64,000 nt of DNA. Origin: Aliigemmobacter aestuarii (lineage in GTDB: Bacteria; Pseudomonadota; Alphaproteobacteria; Rhodobacterales; Rhodobacteraceae). A model generated the notes under the pieces. It was given only the letters and a program-made list of their open reading frames with translations, did no database searches and had not been told where the DNA came from. Positions 36,496-44,524 of this stretch are shown piece after piece. The DNA is taken from NCBI RefSeq assembly GCF_004799285.1, contig NZ_SSND01000001.1, forward strand, positions 1,054,001-1,118,000. The letters are read 5' to 3'. The stretch's first letter is position 1. Every line of letters begins with the position of its first letter. The position numbers were made by a program, and so were the translations under genes.

Positions 36496-37458
36496 ATGAC
36501 CTTTCGCGCCCGCCACCTTCTGGGCATCGAACATCTGGCGCCCGAAGAAATCCGGAGCGTCCTTGACCTTGCCGATCGCTATGTCGACCTGAACCGCCGC
36601 ACGGTGAAACAGTCTGACGCGCTGGCGGGGATGACCCAGATCAACATGTTCTTCGAAAATTCGACCCGCACGCAGGCCAGTTTCGAACTGGCGGGAAAGC
36701 GGCTTGGGGCCGATGTGATGAACATGGCGGTGGCCCAGTCCAGCGTGAAGAAGGGCGAAACCCTGATCGACACGGCGCTGACGCTGAACGCCATGCATCC
36801 CGATCTTCTGGTGGTGCGGCACCCGAATTCGGGCGCGGTGAACCTGCTGGCGTCGAAGGTCAACTGCGCGGTGCTGAACGCGGGCGACGGCAAGCACGAA
36901 CATCCCACCCAGGCCCTGCTGGACGCCCTGACGATCCGGCGCGAGAAGGGCCGGATCCAGCGCCTGACGGTCGCGATCTGCGGCGACATCGCCCACAGCC
37001 GCGTGGCACGGTCGAACCTGATCCTGCTGGGCAAGATGGAAAACCGCATCCGGCTGATCGGCCCGCCCACCCTGATGCCCTCGGGCGTCGCGGAGTTTGG
37101 CGCCGAGGTCTATGACGACATGCGCGAGGGCCTGAAGGGCGCCGATGTGGTGATGATGCTCAGGCTGCAGAAGGAACGGATGGACGGCGGATTCATCCCG
37201 TCGGAACGCGAATACTATCACCGCTACGGGCTGGATGCCGAAAAGCTGGCCCATGCAAGGCCCGATGCCATCGTCATGCACCCCGGCCCGATGAACCGCG
37301 GGGTCGAGATCGACGGCGAGATCGCCGACGACATCAACCGCAGCGTCATTCAGGAACAGGTCGAAATGGGCGTTGCGGTGCGCATGGCCTGCATGGACCT
37401 TCTGGCGCGCAACCTGCGGGCGGAACGGGGCGCGAAGGCAGCCGAAACCTATGTCTGA
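36496..37458 (+). CDS. pyrB: Aspartate carbamoyltransferase catalytic subunit
   Basis: 320 residues. It makes carbamoyl-aspartate in pyrimidine synthesis. Active-site segments are [13 protein letters not shown], the SVKKGE loop, HPTQALLD, and the C-terminal [15 protein letters not shown] 36496 lies six bases after GGAG and is preferred over ATG 36490. No pyrI is present; instead a bPH membrane protein and a pyrC-like gene follow, with the first overlapping by eight bases. It is divergent from the UDG gene. Confidence 0.96.
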   Translation: MTFRARHLLGIEHLAPEEIRSVLDLADRYVDLNRRTVKQSDALAGMTQINMFFENSTRTQASFELAGKRLGADVMNMAVAQSSVKKGETLIDTALTLNAMHPDLLVVRHPNSGAVNLLASKVNCAVLNAGDGKHEHPTQALLDALTIRREKGRIQRLTVAICGDIAHSRVARSNLILLGKMENRIRLIGPPTLMPSGVAEFGAEVYDDMREGLKGADVVMMLRLQKERMDGGFIPSEREYYHRYGLDAEKLAHARPDAIVMHPGPMNRGVEIDGEIADDINRSVIQEQVEMGVAVRMACMDLLARNLRAERGAKAAETYV

Positions 37459-37915
37459 CCTGCCGCGCGATCCGCTGATGGGCGTCACCGTCCCCCTGGC
37501 CGAGGGCGAACGGCTTCTGGACGAGTTCCGCGCCGACCGCATGGCCTATGTCAAAAGCCACCTGATCATGGCCGTCCTTGGCGGCGCGGTCGCGGGGCTT
37601 GTCCTGGTCTGGATGGGCAACCCCGACCCCTGGATCGGGCCGGTGGCCGCGATCCTCGCCCTGGGCGCGCGCGGCTGGTACCTGGCGTCCGAGGCGCTGG
37701 CTGCCGTCTGGCGGCTGACCGACCGGCGGCTGATCGGCCCCGGCGGGCGCCAGATCGGCCTGGCCGAGATGGAAACCGTCCGCCCGTTCTTCGGCGATGT
37801 GCAGGTCGTCACCCGGTCGGGCGACAAGCACCTTCTGAAATACCTTGCCGATCCGGCCGATGCGGTCGCCCGCATCACCGATGCGAAGAACGGCAAACGC
37901 AAACCCCGGCGCTGA
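37451..37915 (+). CDS. Membrane protein with bacterial PH-like domain
   Basis: 154 residues: a hydrophilic N-terminus, two membrane helices (about 38-56 and 64-84), then a short bPH-type beta domain with the characteristic [13 protein letters not shown] and [18 protein letters not shown]. The first eight bases overlap pyrB. Its location inside the pyrB-pyrC-like operon is odd for a membrane protein. Function is unknown; a membrane-targeting role is speculative. Confidence 0.8.
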   Translation: MSDLPRDPLMGVTVPLAEGERLLDEFRADRMAYVKSHLIMAVLGGAVAGLVLVWMGNPDPWIGPVAAILALGARGWYLASEALAAVWRLTDRRLIGPGGRQIGLAEMETVRPFFGDVQVVTRSGDKHLLKYLADPADAVARITDAKNGKRKPRR

Positions 37916-37922
37916 GGTCACG

Positions 37923-39194
37923 ATGCTCCATTTCACCAACGCCCGCCTGATCGACCCGGAAACCGGAACCGACGCCCCCGGCAGCCTGACAGTGGCCGAG
38001 GGGATGATCGCCGCACGCGACGGCACCGCGCCCCAAGGCGCGCGGGTGATCGACTGCAGCGGCAAATGCCTTGCCCCGGGGATCGTGGACATCGGCGTGA
38101 AAGTGGGCGAACCCGGCGAACGGCACCGCGAATCCTTCCGCTCGGCCGGGTTGGCGGCGGCGGCGGGCGGCGTGACCACCATCATCTGCCGCCCCGATAC
38201 CTCGCCCGCCATCGACACGCCCGAGGTGCTTGAATTCGTCACCCGTCGCGCGCGCGAGGCAAGCCCGGTGCGCATCCGCCACATGGCCGCGCTGACGAAG
38301 GCCCGGCAGGGCCAGGAAATGACCGAGATCGGTTTCCTGCTGGATGCGGGCGCGATTGCCTTCACCGATGCCGATGCCGTCGGCACCAACACCAAGTCGC
38401 TGGCCCGCGCCTATACCTATGCGCGCAGCCTTGGCGCGCTGATCGTGGGCCACCCGCAGGAACCCGGCCTGTCGAAGGGCGCGGCCGTGACCAGCGGCAA
38501 GTTCGCCAGCCTGCGCGGCCTGCCGGGCGTGCACCCGATGGCCGAACGGATGGGGTTTGATCGCGACATGGCCCTGGTCGAGATGACGGGCGTCGCCTAT
38601 CACGCCGATCAGGTCACCACCGCCCGCACCCTGCCCGCGCTGGAACGGGCCAAGGCGAACGGGCTGAATGTCACGGCGGGGGTGTCGATCCACCACCTGA
38701 CGCTGAACGAACTGGACGTCGGCGATTACCGCACCTTCTTCAAGCTGACCCCGCCGCTTCGGTCCGAGGATGACCGTATCGCGATGGTGCAGGCGGTGGC
38801 CGAAGGGCTGATCGACATCATCTGTTCGATGCATACCCCGGCGGACGAGGAATCAAAGCGCCTGCCCTTCGAAGAGGCGGCCTCGGGCGCGGTCGCGCTG
38901 GAAACCTTTCTGCCTGCGGCGATGGCGCTGTATCATGCGGGGGCGATGGACCTGCCCGGGCTGTGGCGCGCGATGGCGCTCAATCCGGCGCGGCGGCTTG
39001 GCCTGCCGCAGGGGCGGCTGGCCATCGGCGCGCCCGCCGATCTGGTGCTGTTCGACCCGGACGCGCCTTTCGTCCTTGACCGCTCATCGCTGCGGTCGAA
39101 GTCCAAGAACACACCCTTTGACGGCCGACGGATGGAGGGTAAGGTCTGGGCGACGTTCGTTGCGGGCGAACAAGTGTTCGGACATGAGGGATAA
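37923..39194 (+). CDS. pyrC: Dihydroorotase-like protein lacking metal ligands
   Basis: 423-residue class I DHOase homologue (PyrC/PyrX), but the catalytic metal site is broken. The DxHxH motif reads VDIGVKVGEPG (Gly58, Lys60), and the DHAPH aspartate is Met303 (CSMHTPA). His177, His257 and His258 remain. It resembles the inactive DHOase (PyrC'/PyrX) that forms the structural half of the class A ATCase in pseudomonads. It follows pyrB and the bPH gene directly, so it is likely the ATCase partner; a functional pyrC must lie elsewhere. The gene symbol is by homology only. Confidence 0.9.
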   Translation: MLHFTNARLIDPETGTDAPGSLTVAEGMIAARDGTAPQGARVIDCSGKCLAPGIVDIGVKVGEPGERHRESFRSAGLAAAAGGVTTIICRPDTSPAIDTPEVLEFVTRRAREASPVRIRHMAALTKARQGQEMTEIGFLLDAGAIAFTDADAVGTNTKSLARAYTYARSLGALIVGHPQEPGLSKGAAVTSGKFASLRGLPGVHPMAERMGFDRDMALVEMTGVAYHADQVTTARTLPALERAKANGLNVTAGVSIHHLTLNELDVGDYRTFFKLTPPLRSEDDRIAMVQAVAEGLIDIICSMHTPADEESKRLPFEEAASGAVALETFLPAAMALYHAGAMDLPGLWRAMALNPARRLGLPQGRLAIGAPADLVLFDPDAPFVLDRSSLRSKSKNTPFDGRRMEGKVWATFVAGEQVFGHEG

Positions 39195-39806
39195 ATGCCG
39201 GAACTGGTAACCGACGGGGCCACGCTGACGATCGTTGCGGCCCTTGCCTATCTGCTTGGCTCGATCCCCTTCGGCATCGTGATCACCCGCGCGTTGGGTC
39301 TGGGCGACCTGCGCAAGATCGGGTCGGGCAACATCGGGGCGACGAACGTGCTGCGCACGGGCAACAAGCCTGCCGCGGCCGCGACCCTGATCCTCGATGC
39401 CGCCAAGGGCGGGATTGCCGCGCTGATCGCGCGCTGGCTGGTGGCCGAGGATGCCGCCCAGCTGGCGGGGCTTGCGGCCTTTCTGGGCCATATCTTCCCG
39501 ATCTGGCTGAACTTCAAGGGCGGCAAGGGGGTGGCTACCTTCCTTGGCACACTGATCGCGCTGTCCTGGCCCATCGGCCTTGCCTGCTGCGCGACGTGGC
39601 TTCTGACCGCCTTCCTGTCGCGCATTTCATCGCTATCGGCGCTTGTGGCGGCTTCGTCCTCGACCTTCTGGATGTTCTTTCTTGGCCAGCATCAGCTTTT
39701 GATCCTCGGCATGATCCTTACGGTCATCGTCTTCGTCCGTCATGGCGACAACATCCGCCGCCTGAAGGCCGGCACCGAACCGAAGATCGGCCGCAAGAAG
39801 GGCTGA
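39195..39806 (+). CDS. plsY: Glycerol-3-phosphate acyltransferase PlsY
   Basis: 203-residue multi-pass membrane acyltransferase that uses acyl-phosphate to form lysophosphatidate. All three PlsY motifs are present: GSIPFGIVI, GSGNIGATNVLR, and GHIFPIWLNFKGGKGVAT. It begins directly at the base after the pyrC-like stop, so the genes are co-transcribed. Confidence 0.97.
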   Translation: MPELVTDGATLTIVAALAYLLGSIPFGIVITRALGLGDLRKIGSGNIGATNVLRTGNKPAAAATLILDAAKGGIAALIARWLVAEDAAQLAGLAAFLGHIFPIWLNFKGGKGVATFLGTLIALSWPIGLACCATWLLTAFLSRISSLSALVAASSSTFWMFFLGQHQLLILGMILTVIVFVRHGDNIRRLKAGTEPKIGRKKG

Positions 39807-39828
39807 GACGCGCCGACGCCCGCACCCG

Positions 39829-41175
39829 TCAGAGGTTTGTGGCGGCGTAGATCCGCGTCAGGTCGTGGCCCCACTCGCCGTTATACAGGTCAAGCAGCCG
39901 GTCCGCCTGCACCTGGCCCGTCGCCAGACTTTCCATCAGGGGGGCCAACCAGGCTTCCTCGCCATGCCCGCGCGCCTCGAGGCCGGCATGCGACAGCCCG
40001 ACCGCCGCGCGCGCCAGATCCAGCAGCTTCACGCCGCCTGCCTCGCCCTGAAGGGCCCGCTCGCTGGCGGCAACACGCAGACCTTCGCGGGTTTCCGCAT
40101 CCAGCCCCTTGACCAGGTCCCAGGCGGCGTCCAGCGCAGCCTGGTCATACATCAGCCCGACCCAGAACGCGGGCAGCGCCACCAGATGTGCCCGGTTGCC
40201 AGCATCGGCGCCGCGCATCTCGATGTATTTCTTCACGCGTGCCTCGGGGAAGACCGTGGTCAGGTGGTCGGCCCAATCGGAAAGCGTGGGCTTTTCGCCC
40301 GGCAGCGCGGGCAGTTCGCCCTTCAGGAAATCGCGGAACGACTGGCCAAGCGCGTTGATGTAATGACCATCGCGATAGACGAAGTACATCGGCACATCCA
40401 GCACCCAGTCGACATAGCGCTGAAAGCCCATTCCGTCCTCGAAGACGAAGGGCAGCATGCCGGTCCGGCTGTCATCCAGCCCCCGCCAGATCCGGGACCG
40501 CCAGCTTCTGTGCCCGTTCGGCCTGCCCTCGAAGAACGGCGACGAGGCGAACAGAGCGGTCGCCACCGGCTGCAGCGCCAGCGCCACGCGCATCTTCTGC
40601 ACCATGTCCGCCTCGGAGGCGAAATCCAGGTTCACCTGCACGGTGCAGGTGCGGTACATCATCTGCGTGCCGTGCGTGCCGACGCGCCCCATGTAATCGG
40701 TCATCAGCCGGTAGCGCCCCTTGGGCATCACCGGCATGTCCTCGTGCCGCCAGACCGGGGCCGCGCCGATCCCCAGAAAGCGCGCCCCGATCCGGTTCGC
40801 GACCGTCTCGACCTCGGCCAGGTGGCTGTCAAGCTCGGCCGCCGTGTCACCCACGGTCTTCAGCGGTGCACCCGAAAGCTCGAACTGGCCGCCGGGTTCA
40901 AGGCTGATGTTCGCGCCGTTGCGGGTCAGGCCGATGATGTGCTCGCGCTCGAACACAGGGGTCCAGCCAAAGCCGTCGCGCAGCCCCTCAAGCAGGGCGC
41001 GGATGGATCGCGGGCCATCATAGGGCAGCGGCTTCAGCGCATCAGGGCAATAGCCGAACTTTTCGTGTTCCGTCCCGATCAGCCACGCTTCGCGCGGCTT
41101 GCAGCCCGCTTCAAGGTAGCTCGCCAGTTGCGAGAAGTCTTCGATCGGGCCGCCGCCGGACTGAGGGATGGACAT
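39829..41175 (-). CDS. gshA: Glutamate-cysteine ligase (plant/alphaproteobacterial type)
   Basis: 448 residues. It joins glutamate and cysteine in glutathione synthesis. Class 3 GCL features are IGTEHEKFGYC, ISLEPGGQFELSGAP, MTDYMGRVGTHGTQMMYRTCTVQVNLDF and MRGADAGN. The start at 41175 begins MSIPQSGGGPIED. It is the last gene of a minus-strand run rsmE-GNAT-membrane protein-gshA, 108 bases after the membrane protein gene. Confidence 0.96.
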   Translation of the reverse strand: MSIPQSGGGPIEDFSQLASYLEAGCKPREAWLIGTEHEKFGYCPDALKPLPYDGPRSIRALLEGLRDGFGWTPVFEREHIIGLTRNGANISLEPGGQFELSGAPLKTVGDTAAELDSHLAEVETVANRIGARFLGIGAAPVWRHEDMPVMPKGRYRLMTDYMGRVGTHGTQMMYRTCTVQVNLDFASEADMVQKMRVALALQPVATALFASSPFFEGRPNGHRSWRSRIWRGLDDSRTGMLPFVFEDGMGFQRYVDWVLDVPMYFVYRDGHYINALGQSFRDFLKGELPALPGEKPTLSDWADHLTTVFPEARVKKYIEMRGADAGNRAHLVALPAFWVGLMYDQAALDAAWDLVKGLDAETREGLRVAASERALQGEAGGVKLLDLARAAVGLSHAGLEARGHGEEAWLAPLMESLATGQVQADRLLDLYNGEWGHDLTRIYAATNL

Positions 41176-41283
41176 GGGGATCAGGCTCCGATCGCGCTTC
41201 ATCTTTTCAGGCAGACACAGGTGCGGCGAACCGCGGTCACTGTCAAGGCCGCGCACGACATGCCCGGGCGCTTCACCGAACTG

Positions 41284-41850
41284 TCAACGCCGTGTCACGG
41301 AAAGCGGCCGTTTCCAGATCACGGCGCCCGGGTCCATGCCCGACAGCGCGGGAAGGCCCGCGCCGTTCTGCGCGCGGCCCGTCGGGGATGGCCTGTCCAG
41401 CGCGGCGACCAGCGCCTGTGTATCCAGTCCCGGAAGGGTGGCGAAAGCATCGAACAGCGCCTCTGCCCCCTCGGCCTCGACCGGGACAAGCAGCGCCTGC
41501 CCGTCTGCTTGCTTCAGCCGCCAGTGCCGCCGCCCGTTCAGCCGGACAAGGCGCAGTTCGACCAGTTCACGCACCGAGACGAAGCCCCCCGCCTCGGGGC
41601 CGAAATAGGCGATCTGCCCTTCGTCAACACTGACGATCCCCGGCGCGTCGGTGCCTTGGGCAAAGCGCAGGCGGCGCAGGGCAAGGACGCTCAGAAACAG
41701 GGCCGATGCGCTGACGATGGCCCCGAGCGGCACCAGAAGGAATCCACCCAGCCAGATGAGCCACAGGCCCAGGCTCGCCACCGCCAGCGTGCCGATCACC
41801 TCGCGCCAGCGCCAGAAGGCATCGCGCAGTTCGGGGCGGATCAGGTTCAT
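41284..41850 (-). CDS. Uncharacterised membrane protein
   Basis: 188 residues: two membrane helices (about 17-37 and 40-60), then a soluble region with PEAGGFVSVRELVELRLVRL and a C-terminal stretch ending in basic residues. Such two-helix proteins are common in Rhodobacterales between rsmE and gshA. Function is not recognisable. It overlaps the preceding GNAT gene by four bases. Confidence 0.8.
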   Translation of the reverse strand: MNLIRPELRDAFWRWREVIGTLAVASLGLWLIWLGGFLLVPLGAIVSASALFLSVLALRRLRFAQGTDAPGIVSVDEGQIAYFGPEAGGFVSVRELVELRLVRLNGRRHWRLKQADGQALLVPVEAEGAEALFDAFATLPGLDTQALVAALDRPSPTGRAQNGAGLPALSGMDPGAVIWKRPLSVTRR

Positions 41851-42707
41851 GCGCTTCCTCCGATCCGGGCCGACCCGTCAAGGACCGCCACGCGATACCA
41901 GCCGATCCGCGCGAATCCGATGGCGGCATAGGCCCGTTCCGCGGCGTCGTTGTTGGCAAAAAGGATCGCGGTTTGCGCGCCCGCCGCACGCGCCTCGTCC
42001 AGCAGCGCCGCCGTCACGCGACGACCAAGGCCGCGATTGCGCAAGAGGCGCGGCACGAAGACACCGCCGACCTGCACCATGTCACCCGCCCGTGCGCTGA
42101 TCGCGGCCATTGCCACGGGGGCCTGATCCACCAGTAGCAACCGCATCGCCCCGCCGGAAATGGCGCGGGCCGCCCGGTCGCGCGCCTCTGCACGGGCGCT
42201 TTCGCCTTCGGCCGCAAGGCCGGTTTCCTGCATGTATTGCAGGAACCATCCCTCAAGAAGCCCGATATCCCGGCCTGATGGGCTGCGAATGACATCTTCT
42301 GAAGCCAGATCGCCCGAAAGACTCAGCCGCATCAGCGGTTCGGCATGTTTCAGTCGGAACGCCGCCTGTCCAAGGCCGAAAGCAGGGATCAGCCGTTCGA
42401 CCTGATCGGCGGCACCGGTGATGCCTTCCACCGTCTCGCCCGCCGTGGCCTTGGCATAGGCGGCGAAGGGCGCATCGGCCTCTGGGGCCTGGCACATCAC
42501 AAATCCGTTCCGCGTCCGCCCGAACACCGCCCGGACCGGCCCGGAAACGGGGGCCAGGTGATAGGTCGTCGCATGCGGATGGTCCCCGCCCGACAGGCCG
42601 TGGCTTGCCAGATTGGCGCGCAGGAACATCGAGGTTTCGGCATGCCGCGCGAGAAAGGCGTCGATGGCGGCTTCGTCCCCGGCGCGGGCGGGGCGGACGG
42701 GGCCCAT
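41847..42707 (-). CDS. GNAT-family acetyltransferase
   Basis: 286 residues. The C-terminal acetyl-CoA fold is visible as VGGVFVPRLLRNRGLGRRVTAALL followed by AILFANNDAAERAYAAIGF and WYRVAVL. The N-terminal half is a second, weaker GNAT-like region typical of DUF-linked GNATs. Substrate unknown. Its ATG at 42707 overlaps the rsmE stop by one base. Confidence 0.9.
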   Translation of the reverse strand: MGPVRPARAGDEAAIDAFLARHAETSMFLRANLASHGLSGGDHPHATTYHLAPVSGPVRAVFGRTRNGFVMCQAPEADAPFAAYAKATAGETVEGITGAADQVERLIPAFGLGQAAFRLKHAEPLMRLSLSGDLASEDVIRSPSGRDIGLLEGWFLQYMQETGLAAEGESARAEARDRAARAISGGAMRLLLVDQAPVAMAAISARAGDMVQVGGVFVPRLLRNRGLGRRVTAALLDEARAAGAQTAILFANNDAAERAYAAIGFARIGWYRVAVLDGSARIGGSA

Positions 42708-43444
42708 CACCGCCAGTCCCCCAGATGCGCCTGCCACAGGGTGATCGCCGCCACCGCCGCCGTATCGGCGCGCAGGATGCGCGGGCCAAGCCCCACCGGA
42801 CGGGCAAAGGGCAGGGCATGAAGCCGCGCCCGTTCCGCCGCAGAAAACCCCCCTTCGGGCCCGATCAGGATGGCCCAGGGTCCGGGCGCATCCGTGGCTG
42901 CAAGGTCGCCGAACCCGACAGGCCGGTCGTGAAGCCCTTCGTCGCAAAAGATCAGGCGGCGGCCCTCCGGCCAGTCCTGCAGAAGCCGCGCCAGTTTCAC
43001 GGGCTCGGCCACCTCGGGCACGAAGGTGCCGCCAGATTGCTCGGCCGCCTCGACCGCATGGGCCTGCAGGCGATCCACGCGCACCCTCTCGGCATTGGTG
43101 AACTCGGTCAGCACCGGAACGATCCGTGCAGCCCCCAGTTCGACCGCCTTTTCCACGATGAAATCCGTGCGCGCCTTCTTGATCGGCGCGAACAAAAGCC
43201 AGAGGTCGGGCGGCATCACTTGCGGCGCGGTCTGCGCCGCGCAACGCAGGCTGCCCGCGCGCTTGCCAGCCGTCTCGACCGTGGCGCGCCATTCACCGGC
43301 CTGCCCGTTGAACAGCAGAACCGCCGCCCCCGGACCCAGCCGCATGACGGAAAACAGGTAATGCGCCTGATCCGCGTTCAGGCTGACGGGTTGCCCCGGC
43401 CCGAGCGGCTGATCTACATAAAGCCTGACCTTTGCCTCTGACAT
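42707..43444 (-). CDS. rsmE: 16S rRNA (uracil-1498-N3)-methyltransferase
   Basis: 245-residue SPOUT methyltransferase. It has an N-terminal PUA-like domain (ADQAHYLFSVMRLGPG), then the knotted domain with IGPEGGFSAAE and LGPRILRADTAAVAAI. It methylates U1498 of 16S rRNA. The start at 43444 lies only 12 bases from the divergent ubiA ATG; an alternative ATG at 43456 would place the coding regions back to back. Confidence 0.94.
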   Translation of the reverse strand: MSEAKVRLYVDQPLGPGQPVSLNADQAHYLFSVMRLGPGAAVLLFNGQAGEWRATVETAGKRAGSLRCAAQTAPQVMPPDLWLLFAPIKKARTDFIVEKAVELGAARIVPVLTEFTNAERVRVDRLQAHAVEAAEQSGGTFVPEVAEPVKLARLLQDWPEGRRLIFCDEGLHDRPVGFGDLAATDAPGPWAILIGPEGGFSAAERARLHALPFARPVGLGPRILRADTAAVAAITLWQAHLGDWR

Positions 43445-43456
43445 GGACCGAACCAT

Positions 43457-44461
43457 ATGACCCAGCCGCCGCGAACGCCAGAGGCCGCACCGTTGGATGA
43501 CACGGGCCAGGACCTGCCCGACGGTCGCGTGGCGGACGCGGTCAAGGGCAACTGGGTCGATCATCTGGCCCCCGCCTTCGCGCGGCCCTACCTGCGGCTG
43601 AGCCGCGCCGACCGGCCGATCGGGACCTGGCTTCTGTTCATCCCCTGCCTGTGGGGCGTGGCGCTGGCCGCCGCCGCCGATCCGGCGGGTTTCGCCGCGT
43701 GGGACGCGTGGATCGTTCTGGGCTGCGGGCTTGGGGCTTTTCTCATGCGGGGGGCGGGCTGCACCTGGAACGACATCACCGACCGCAGATTCGACGCCCA
43801 GGTGGCTCGGACCCGGTCGCGGCCGATCCCGTCGGGACAGGTCAGCGTGCGGCAGGCGCTGGCCTGGATGGTCATCCAGTCGCTTCTGGGTGCGGTGATC
43901 CTGTTCACCTTCAACGCGACCGCCATCGCGCTTGGCGTGGCATCGCTGGCGCTGGTGGCCGTCTATCCCTTTGCCAAGCGCTTTACCTGGTGGCCGCAGG
44001 TCTTTCTTGGGCTGGCATTCAACTGGGGCGCGCTTCTGGCCTGGGCCGCGCACAGCGGAACCCTGACGCTGGCGCCCGTCGTGCTGTGGGTCGCGGGCAT
44101 CACCTGGACGCTGTTCTACGACACGATCTATGCCCATCAGGACAAGGAGGATGACGCGCTGATCGGGGTAAAATCCACCGCGCGCCTGTTCGGCGAGAAC
44201 ACCCATGCCTGGCTGCGCGGGTTCATGGTGGCCACGCTGCTTCTGATGACGCTGGCCATCCTTCTGGCGATCCTGCCCGCAGCCTCGGCGCTGCAACTCG
44301 TGGTCGCCCTTGGCGGGGTCTGGGGCTTTGGCTGGCACATGGCCTGGCAACTGGCGCGACTGGATACCGAAGACCCCGACCGCTGCCTGACCCTGTTCCG
44401 CGCGAACCGCGATGCCGGGCTGATCCCTGCGCTATTTCTTGCCGTTGCCGTTCTCGTGTGA
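43457..44461 (+). CDS. ubiA: 4-hydroxybenzoate polyprenyltransferase
   Basis: 334-residue UbiA prenyltransferase, eight to nine membrane helices, which attaches the ubiquinone side chain. The Asp-rich motifs are NDITDRRFD near 112 and the second, DTIYAHQDKEDD, near 226. An N-terminal extension of about 35 polar residues (ending VADAVKGNWVDHLAP) precedes the first helix. The ribosome binding site is weak and the start is close to the divergent rsmE gene. Confidence 0.95.
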   Translation: MTQPPRTPEAAPLDDTGQDLPDGRVADAVKGNWVDHLAPAFARPYLRLSRADRPIGTWLLFIPCLWGVALAAAADPAGFAAWDAWIVLGCGLGAFLMRGAGCTWNDITDRRFDAQVARTRSRPIPSGQVSVRQALAWMVIQSLLGAVILFTFNATAIALGVASLALVAVYPFAKRFTWWPQVFLGLAFNWGALLAWAAHSGTLTLAPVVLWVAGITWTLFYDTIYAHQDKEDDALIGVKSTARLFGENTHAWLRGFMVATLLLMTLAILLAILPAASALQLVVALGGVWGFGWHMAWQLARLDTEDPDRCLTLFRANRDAGLIPALFLAVAVLV

Positions 44462-44524
44462 TTGATCCCGGACGCGCCACCCCCTAAACGGTCTTGTCCG
44501 ATGACCGTTCCGAAGGCCCCCAGT

